DNA of 18,728 nucleotides from Aquifex sp. (GTDB taxonomy: Bacteria > Aquificota > Aquificia > Aquificales > Aquificaceae). Below the pieces are notes generated by a model. The model worked only from the letters and a program-made list of their open reading frames with translations. It was not told the origin of the DNA and made no database searches. Every line of letters starts with the position of its first letter. Positions within the stretch are counted from its first letter, which is position 1. The DNA lies in the NCBI GenBank assembly GCA_003978875.1, contig QNXQ01000138.1, positions 1 through 18,728 of the forward strand, written 5' to 3'. Below are positions 13,500-18,728 of the stretch, one piece after another. The translations under genes and the position numbers were made by a program.

Positions 13500-14534
13500 G
13501 TGGAAAAGACAATTATCCAGTTTCAAAAGGAGTTCTTTGTAAAACCACCACAAAAGAGGGTATTCCTTATACACGGTGATGAACCCTATTTAATAAAAAA
13601 CTTCCTTTCCAAGCTGAAGGAAAAATACGGAGATAATTACAAAGTTCTATGGGGAGATGATATAACCGAAGAGGAGTTTTACGCCAATATATCGGAAACC
13701 AGTATTTTCGGAAATTTGAAAGAAAATGCCGTAGTTCTATACAATTTTGAAGATTTCTTAAAGAAATTAGGGAGAAAGAAAAAAGCTAAGGAGTTTCTTA
13801 TAAAGACTTTGAAAAATATTAAAAGTAATTACCTGTTTATAGTTTTTGACAGGAAACTGCAAAAGCAGGAACTCTCCGCAGAACCCTATAAAAGTATCCA
13901 AAGTTTCGGAATGGTAATTGTTGCGGGAAGGTTATCCAAGGAAAAGATTAAACAACTTGTTCTAAAAAAATTCAGGGAAAAGGATATAAAAATAGAGGAA
14001 AAGGCTATAGATTATCTATTGGAACTTACAGAACATAACCTTATGGAACTCAAACTCGAAGTCGAGAAATTAATAGACTACGCTTTTGAAACTAAGACTC
14101 TGGATTTTGAAGAAGTAAAGAGTATAGCTTTCGCTATATCCGAAAATGCAAACCTTTTTGAATTTATAGATGCTTTTCTCATGGGAGAAGGAGAAAAAGC
14201 CGTTAAACTACTCGATACCCTGTATAGATGGGGTATTCACCCACTTCAAATACAAAAAATTCTTGTCTCTTACGTGATAAAACTCTATACCGCTCAAAGA
14301 CTCCTGGAGCAGGGGAAAGACTTAAACACCGTTCTTGAAAGCTTAGGTATTAAAAACAATTACGCTAAACTGAAGTTCAAAAATTATATACAACGGAACG
14401 ATACGGAGAAGTTAAAGAGGATGTTAAGTTTTCTTCAGAGAATCGATATGTTCGAAAAAATTTACTTCCAGAATCCAGAAGATATGTTCAAGGATTTCGT
14501 GATGAGTTTTGCCTTAACTTCCGCAAAAGGTTAA
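13500..14534 (+). CDS. holA: DNA polymerase III delta subunit
   Basis: A 344-residue clamp-loader subunit that opens the beta sliding clamp. The N-terminal domain shows VFLIHGDEPYLIKNFLSKL (21-39), the typical degenerate P-loop region of HolA, with the helical collar domain in the C-terminal third (LYRWGIHPLQIQKILVSYVIKLYTAQRLL region). The overall pattern and length fit HolA and not HolB, which carries a zinc motif absent here. The start is GTG at 13500 with no Shine-Dalgarno, so a different start is possible, though the N-terminal alignment agrees with this one. The last 47 bases overlap the antisense DUF3108 gene. Confidence 0.9.
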   Translation: MEKTIIQFQKEFFVKPPQKRVFLIHGDEPYLIKNFLSKLKEKYGDNYKVLWGDDITEEEFYANISETSIFGNLKENAVVLYNFEDFLKKLGRKKKAKEFLIKTLKNIKSNYLFIVFDRKLQKQELSAEPYKSIQSFGMVIVAGRLSKEKIKQLVLKKFREKDIKIEEKAIDYLLELTEHNLMELKLEVEKLIDYAFETKTLDFEEVKSIAFAISENANLFEFIDAFLMGEGEKAVKLLDTLYRWGIHPLQIQKILVSYVIKLYTAQRLLEQGKDLNTVLESLGIKNNYAKLKFKNYIQRNDTEKLKRMLSFLQRIDMFEKIYFQNPEDMFKDFVMSFALTSAKG

Positions 14535-15243
14535 TATTCCCTGAGGTACTCTCTATCCAAGCGTTTACGAAACCTATAACAAAAGAAATTCTTAATCTCA
14601 CAGGAAAAAGGTATTCTTTATCTATCCAGATGTACCATTTGCCTCTTGGAGCAAGAAGACCTGTGGTTTTAACTTCGGGAACTACAAGAATTTTGTAGGT
14701 ATTCCACTTTTTTCCTTTCCACTCTAGAATTTCCTCGCCCAAAACTTTATACCTTACCTTTTGCACCCTTCCGTCGTAAAAGAACCTAAGTTCCTTTTCA
14801 CTTACCGAGGAGGTAATATATACAATCAAACCTGCCATAAAGGGGTCTATTGGATTTTCTATTTCCTTTACCCCCTCGATTAATTTCCCCGCCTCTATTT
14901 GATAAAAAACACTATTTTTGCGAAATTCGTAGTAGTGAACTTTTTCTTTGCCTCTGACGTGTAGATGAAGCCGAAAAACTTCGGATTGTAAGTGAAGGTT
15001 TCCGCGAGCCTCTCCCTTTATTTCAATTCTTCCAAAAATATTCCCTAAGCCCGTAGTTTTGGAATAACCGATTATCTTTAACTCTTTTTCATTCACTTCG
15101 TACCTGTTGCAGTGATAAGCCACCGGAAAGAAAACGTAATAAGCTCTATGGCATATCTCCAAAGTATTGGAATAGAGAACGGAGGAAAAGGAGAAAAATA
15201 AAAGTAATAAGATAAACGCAAGTCTAAATCTTACTGAGGACAT
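14488..15243 (-). CDS. DUF3108 domain protein, exported
   Basis: A 251-residue predicted envelope protein. Residues 5-25 form a strong signal sequence (FRLAFILLLLFFSFSSVLYS). The remainder is beta-rich and fits the DUF3108 family, especially the ending TTGLLAPRGKWYIWIDKEYLFPVRL (193-217) and VIGFVNAWIE. The function is unknown; members are periplasmic or outer-membrane proteins in Gram-negative bacteria. Two cysteines near the mature N-terminus (C31, C45) could form a disulfide. The start overlaps the end of the DUF501 gene by 20 bases, so the two are co-transcribed. The 3' end overlaps holA antisense by 47 bp, which gives the tail SSRNP over the holA coding end. Confidence 0.78.
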   Translation of the reverse strand: MSSVRFRLAFILLLLFFSFSSVLYSNTLEICHRAYYVFFPVAYHCNRYEVNEKELKIIGYSKTTGLGNIFGRIEIKGEARGNLHLQSEVFRLHLHVRGKEKVHYYEFRKNSVFYQIEAGKLIEGVKEIENPIDPFMAGLIVYITSSVSEKELRFFYDGRVQKVRYKVLGEEILEWKGKKWNTYKILVVPEVKTTGLLAPRGKWYIWIDKEYLFPVRLRISFVIGFVNAWIESTSGNINLLRKLRQNSSRNP

Positions 15244-15667
15244 ACTCCCCTATCGGATTTTTAAATTCTTCATCACCGATATGGTAAGCAGTCCACAGGT
15301 GAAGGCACCTGACCTTAAAAGGTTTTGCTCTAAAATTCCTTATACCACCTATACCTATATCTTTATTTAGCAAAACCTTCTTACATACTAAATCCCACTT
15401 CCCCGTACCCTTGTAAATTTCAGGGAATTCCTTTTTCAGTATTTCCTCCCTCTTTTTTACTTCCTTTTCATGAAGTTTAACGAAGAAGTTAAAAAGTTCC
15501 TCATCCTTAGAAATTTCTTCGGAGAATTTTTTTATATACCCTTCGGATTCCAGCTTGGAAATTGCTTTTTTGAGCTCCGGCTCCAATATCCAGAAACGGG
15601 TGGGTTCGGGTCTGTATATGCCGTTTTCAAATACCACTATGGGATTTTCTACAACTTCCAGTTTCAT
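15224..15667 (-). CDS. DUF501 family protein
   Basis: A 147-residue cytoplasmic protein with no signal or membrane segment. The C-terminal half carries the DUF501 pattern: GIGGIRN (105-111), then VRCLHLWTAYHIGD (119-132) and NPIGEYVL (137-144). The central part is charged and helical. The function of the family is unknown; in actinobacteria it sits beside exopolyphosphatase-like genes, which is not the case here. First gene of a two-gene unit with the DUF3108 gene; divergent from tsf across 53 bp. No Shine-Dalgarno is visible before ATG. Confidence 0.8.
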   Translation of the reverse strand: MKLEVVENPIVVFENGIYRPEPTRFWILEPELKKAISKLESEGYIKKFSEEISKDEELFNFFVKLHEKEVKKREEILKKEFPEIYKGTGKWDLVCKKVLLNKDIGIGGIRNFRAKPFKVRCLHLWTAYHIGDEEFKNPIGEYVLSKI

Positions 15668-15684
15668 AAAGTCTTAATTTAGGT

Positions 15685-15693
15685 TGTTATAAT
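15685..15693 (+). promoter_or_regulatory. Extended -10 promoter element for tsf operon
   Basis: TGTTATAAT contains a perfect TATAAT (15688-15693) preceded by the TGn extension. No convincing -35 element is seen, which is acceptable for extended -10 promoters. The leader would be about 20 nt, carrying the Shine-Dalgarno GGAGGT (15709-15714). Confidence 0.55.
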
Positions 15694-15720
15694 TAGAATG
15701 GATAACACGGAGGTAAAGGA

Positions 15721-16587
15721 ATGGTGGTAAGTATGGAAGATGTAAAAAAACTGAGAGAAATGACAAGCGCAGGAATGCTTGACTGTAAGAAAGCTCTTGA
15801 AGAGGCAGGAGGTGATATAGAGAAAGCTAAGGAAATTCTTAGGGTAAAAGGTCTTGCAAAGGCTGAGAAAAAAGCAGGCAGAGAAACCAAGGAAGGAATT
15901 GTCTACGTAATAGTATCTGAGGACAGAAAGAAGGGAGCTATGATAGAGCTGAATTGTGAAACCGACTTTGTTGCGAGAAACGAAGAATTTCAAAAGCTTG
16001 CTCAAAGAATAACACAGCATATTCTCGAAAAAGAGGAAAACAGAGATAAGAGCGGAGAAGGAAGTGAAGTATTATCCCAGGGACTTTACGATGAGCCTTC
16101 CAAGAGTGTAGAAATACTTATAAAAGAGGCTATTGCAAAGATAGGAGAGAATATAAAACTTTCCAGATATTGCAGATACGATACTGAAGATTATCTCCAT
16201 TCCTACGTTCACGGCGGCGGAAGAATAGGAGTTTTAGTAGACTTCAAAGCTCCCCAGCTTAATGACCAAGTTATTAGGCTTGTTCAAGATATAGCAATGC
16301 AGATAGCAGCTATGAGACCCGAATACGTAAAAGTTGAGGATATTCCAGAAGAGGTTCTGGAAAGAGAAAGGAGAATTTTAAGAGAGCAAGCCCTCCAAGA
16401 AGGAAAGCCTGAACATATCGTCGATAAAATAGTGGAAGGAAAACTGAAAAAGTTCTATCAAGAAAAGGTTTTACTCGAACAACCTTTTATTAAGGATGAC
16501 AAGAAAAAAGTTGGAGATATCGTGAAGGAAAGCGGACTTGATGTTGATATAAAAAGATTCTGCAGGTTTGAGCTCGGTGGTATCTAA
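15721..16587 (+). CDS. tsf: Elongation factor Ts
   Basis: Guanine-nucleotide exchange factor for EF-Tu; 288 residues, cytoplasmic. The N-terminal UBA-like domain (about 5-44) has LREMTSAGMLDCKKAL. The exchange motif TDFVARN is at 81-87. The core dimer region includes SYVHGGGRIGVLVDF (161-175), and the family C-terminus is intact. ATG 15721 is preferred over the in-frame ATG at 15733 because GGAGGT lies six bases before it. It starts the operon tsf-pyrH-frr. The usual upstream partner rpsB is not next to it; an unrelated minus-strand pair occupies that position. Confidence 0.98.
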   Translation: MVVSMEDVKKLREMTSAGMLDCKKALEEAGGDIEKAKEILRVKGLAKAEKKAGRETKEGIVYVIVSEDRKKGAMIELNCETDFVARNEEFQKLAQRITQHILEKEENRDKSGEGSEVLSQGLYDEPSKSVEILIKEAIAKIGENIKLSRYCRYDTEDYLHSYVHGGGRIGVLVDFKAPQLNDQVIRLVQDIAMQIAAMRPEYVKVEDIPEEVLERERRILREQALQEGKPEHIVDKIVEGKLKKFYQEKVLLEQPFIKDDKKKVGDIVKESGLDVDIKRFCRFELGGI

Positions 16588-17309
16588 TGGAGGAGTCTCC
16601 TAAATACACGAGAATTCTCTTGAAGCTTTCCGGAGAGGCTTTTGCAGGGGAGCAGGGTTATGGTATAGACCCTGCTTTCCTTGAATATATTTCCCATGAA
16701 ATAAAAGGTATCTATGAACTTGGAGTTCAAGTTGCAATAGTAATAGGCGGGGGAAATATATTCAGGGGTTTTCAGGGAAAAGAGATAGGTATAGACAGGG
16801 CAACGGCTGACTATATGGGTATGCTCGCTACGGTAATAAACGCTTTAGCCCTCCAATCTGCTCTTGAAAATCACGCAAATATTCCCACGAGAGTACTTAG
16901 CGCAATAGAAATGAGACAGGTAGCCGAGCCGTACATCAGAAGAAGGGCAATAAGGCACCTTGAAAAGGGAAGAATCGTTATATTCGCGGGAGGAACGGGG
17001 AATCCATTTTTCTCAACAGATACAGCTGCAGCCCTCAGAGCTGCGGAAATAGGGGCGGAGGTTCTTATAAAGGCAACGAAGGTAGGTGGTATATACGACA
17101 AAGACCCGGAAAAGTACTCAGATGCTGTTTTAATAAGAGAAATAGCATATTTAGAGGTTATAAATAAAGGTCTTAGGGTAATGGACCATACAGCACTTAC
17201 CCTTTGTAAAGAAAATGAGATACCGATAATCGTTTTAAATATTAGAGACAAAGGAAACCTTAGAAAGGCGATTTTAGGAGAAGAGGTGGGTTCAATAATA
17301 AGGGGGTAG
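16587..17309 (+). CDS. pyrH: Uridylate (UMP) kinase
   Basis: Phosphorylates UMP to UDP with ATP; 240 residues, hexameric amino-acid-kinase fold typical of bacteria. Visible motifs: LLKLSGEAFAG (11-21), VIGGGNIFRG (52-61), ATADYMGMLATVINALALQ (72-90) and GGTGNPFFSTDTAAALRA (135-152), which carry nucleotide and UMP contacts, and KATKVGGIYDKDP (162-174). ATG overlaps the tsf stop in TAATG, so expression is coupled to EF-Ts. The enzyme is usually regulated by GTP and UTP; that cannot be judged here. Confidence 0.98.
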   Translation: MEESPKYTRILLKLSGEAFAGEQGYGIDPAFLEYISHEIKGIYELGVQVAIVIGGGNIFRGFQGKEIGIDRATADYMGMLATVINALALQSALENHANIPTRVLSAIEMRQVAEPYIRRRAIRHLEKGRIVIFAGGTGNPFFSTDTAAALRAAEIGAEVLIKATKVGGIYDKDPEKYSDAVLIREIAYLEVINKGLRVMDHTALTLCKENEIPIIVLNIRDKGNLRKAILGEEVGSIIRG

Positions 17310-17314
17310 CGACC

Positions 17315-17869
17315 ATGATACAGGAGTTGGAAGATATCTTCAAAGAAGCGGAAAAGGATATGAAAAAAGCTGTCGAATATTATAAGAACGAAATTGCGGG
17401 ATTGAGAACGAGCAGGGCTTCCACGGCTTTAGTTGAAGAAATAAAAGTTGAGTATTACGGTTCAAAAGTCCCTATAAAACAGCTGGGAACTATATCCGTT
17501 CCCGAACATAATCAAATAATGATTCAGGTTTGGGACCAAAATGCTTCTTCTGCTATAGAAAAGGCTATAAGAGAGGAACTTAATCTCAATCCTACTGTTC
17601 AAGGGAACGTCATAAGGGTAACCCTTCCGCCTCTTACTGAAGAAAGGAGAAAGGAACTCGTAAGGCTACTTCACAAAATTACAGAAGAGGCAAGGGTAAG
17701 GGTAAGAAACGTAAGAAGGGAAGCTAAAGAAATGATAGAAGAGCTCGAGGGTATTTCAGAAGACGAAAAGAAAAGAGCCCTCGATAAACTTCAAAAGCTT
17801 ACCGACAAGTACATTGATGAAATTAATAAACTTATGGAAGCAAAGGAACAGGAGATAATGAGTATATGA
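17315..17869 (+). CDS. frr: Ribosome recycling factor
   Basis: Splits post-termination ribosomes together with EF-G; 184 residues, the normal length. The three-helix-bundle domain is split around a small beta domain: helix 1 with GLRTSRASTALVE (29-41), the beta domain with VEYYGSKVPIKQLGTISVPE (45-64), and long C-terminal helices with RVRNVRREAKEMIEEL. A Shine-Dalgarno GGGGG lies eight bases before ATG, within the pyrH end. The stop overlaps the next ATG in ATGA. It follows the conserved tsf-pyrH-frr order. Confidence 0.98.
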   Translation: MIQELEDIFKEAEKDMKKAVEYYKNEIAGLRTSRASTALVEEIKVEYYGSKVPIKQLGTISVPEHNQIMIQVWDQNASSAIEKAIREELNLNPTVQGNVIRVTLPPLTEERRKELVRLLHKITEEARVRVRNVRREAKEMIEELEGISEDEKKRALDKLQKLTDKYIDEINKLMEAKEQEIMSI

Positions 17870-18378
17870 GGGATTTTTACATTTTCCTCGGAATTATTTT
17901 CGCAATAGTGGGCGGTGTTTGGCTTTATAACTTTACAAAGGAACAGAAAATTAATCAGCTTAAAGAAATTTCCTATAAGGTTCATCTTTTTGAAAAAGGA
18001 AAGATTTCTAAAGAAGAAATCTTAAAAGCAACAAAAGAAACACCTTTTTATCCTTACGTTCTTGCTAAATTAAAGGAGTTTGAAAAAGTGTCTCAAACCT
18101 TAGAAGATGAAAATCTGAAAAAGTTCTATACGGAAAGACTTTTATCGTCATACTATCTAAAAGGTAAATATAAAGCTATTGTGGAAAACTCAAAGAAATT
18201 TAAAAAGGAAGATTTTAATTATCCCTCCGTAAAAAGTTTGGAAGCCTTCTCTCTTGAAAAATTGGAAAAGAAAACTAAAGCTATAGCGATATGGTCTTCT
18301 CTTAAAGAGAACTATCCTAATACTTACTTCGGTAATCTTGCCGGAATAAAGCTGTACTTATTGAGGGAAGAGAAATGA
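17866..18378 (+). CDS. Membrane-anchored TPR-like protein, unknown function
   Basis: A 170-residue protein with one N-terminal membrane helix (about 4-22, FYIFLGIIFAIVGGVWLYN) followed by a helical, Lys-rich region. The alternation of small and bulky residues, and the ending AIAIWSSLKENYPNTYFGNLAGIKLYLL (139-166), resembles a terminal tetratricopeptide unit as in YfgM-type or other TPR_21 proteins; this is an inference from pattern only. It is probably anchored in the inner membrane with the helical part in the periplasm. Overlaps both neighbours by four bases (ATGA), so it is co-translated with frr and the nuclease gene. Confidence 0.75.
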   Translation: MRDFYIFLGIIFAIVGGVWLYNFTKEQKINQLKEISYKVHLFEKGKISKEEILKATKETPFYPYVLAKLKEFEKVSQTLEDENLKKFYTERLLSSYYLKGKYKAIVENSKKFKKEDFNYPSVKSLEAFSLEKLEKKTKAIAIWSSLKENYPNTYFGNLAGIKLYLLREEK

Positions 18379-18728
18379 AGAAATTTCTCACAGTATTCTT
18401 AAGTACTGTTTCTATTCTATTGGCCGGAGACCTTATACCCTGCAAAGTAATAAGGGTTATAGATGGTGATACGTTCAAATGTGTACCTGTAAATGGTTCA
18501 AGAGCCATTAAAGTTCGCTTAATGGGTATAGATACACTCGAAACTCACAACAGGAGAAAAGCCATAAAACAGGCTAAATGGTTTAGCGGAGGTATTGATA
18601 CCGTAATAGCTTTTGGAAAAGAAGCAAAGAAGTATGCGAAAAAACTGATAGATAAAAAAGTAGTCTTTCTTGAACCTTCGGTGAGAAGGAAAGATAAAAA
18701 TGGAAGAATGCTCGCTTACGTTTGGCTT
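18375..18728 (+). CDS. Thermonuclease (staphylococcal-nuclease) family protein, 3' truncated by window
   Basis: 118 codons are visible and the frame runs off the window end. A signal peptide (about 1-18, KKFLTVFLSTVSILLAG) is followed by an SNase domain. Aligned to staphylococcal nuclease, all catalytic and Ca-binding positions are present: D32 (for D21), R48 (R35), D53 and T54 (D40, T41), E56 (E43) and R111 (R87), in IDGDT, VRLMGIDTLE and KDKNGRMLAYVW. It should be an exported Ca-dependent nuclease acting in the periplasm or outside. It begins at ATG overlapping the preceding stop (ATGA). The remaining length cannot be judged. Confidence 0.9.
   Translation, partial: MKKFLTVFLSTVSILLAGDLIPCKVIRVIDGDTFKCVPVNGSRAIKVRLMGIDTLETHNRRKAIKQAKWFSGGIDTVIAFGKEAKKYAKKLIDKKVVFLEPSVRRKDKNGRMLAYVWL

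Overview
The window reads as compact chromosomal DNA of an Aquificales-type hyperthermophilic chemolithoautotroph, very probably Aquifex aeolicus or a close relative. This is an inference from three things. The proteins are rich in Lys, Glu and Ile. The structured RNAs are far more GC-rich than the surrounding genes. The tmRNA tag (PEAELALAA) is one I associate with Aquifex. There are no insertion sequences, CRISPR arrays, prophage genes or obvious foreign islands.

Layout. Positions 1-1745 hold an exported beta-barrel porin, converging on a SAM methyltransferase. A tRNA-Leu(CAG) lies at 1767-1853. A SulP anion transporter (minus) is divergent from miaA (plus), with a perfect 14-bp palindrome between them. 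A small NifU-type Fe-S scaffold gene follows, preceded by three tandem 11-bp repeats, and it converges on cysS. The tmRNA gene ssrA occupies 6707-7054. A GlcF/HdrD-like iron-sulfur protein (minus) is divergent from a 738-residue fusion of lipoate-protein ligase, DUF116 and a CO-dehydrogenase-epsilon-like domain. Next is a GC-rich, structured, non-coding interval with its own promoter (about 10562-10680). Then come the minus-strand operon yceD-rpmF-plsX-fabH, holA, a DUF501-DUF3108 gene pair, and the plus-strand operon tsf-pyrH-frr-TPR protein-thermonuclease, which runs off the window.

How the genes work together. Most are housekeeping genes: translation and ribosome rescue or recycling (tRNA-Leu, miaA, cysS, ssrA, rpmF, tsf, frr), membrane lipid initiation (plsX, fabH), replication (holA) and pyrimidine metabolism (pyrH). 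Operons are tight, with TAATG or ATGA stop/start overlaps, and two convergent gene pairs share overlapping stop codons.

The parts most worth a second look are the ligase-DUF116-epsilon-like fusion beside a CCG-type Fe-S protein, which may belong to lipoate-dependent sulfur or C1 redox chemistry, and the unassigned GC-rich RNA candidate directly downstream of it. Short palindromes and phased repeats in three promoter regions are weaker regulatory leads.
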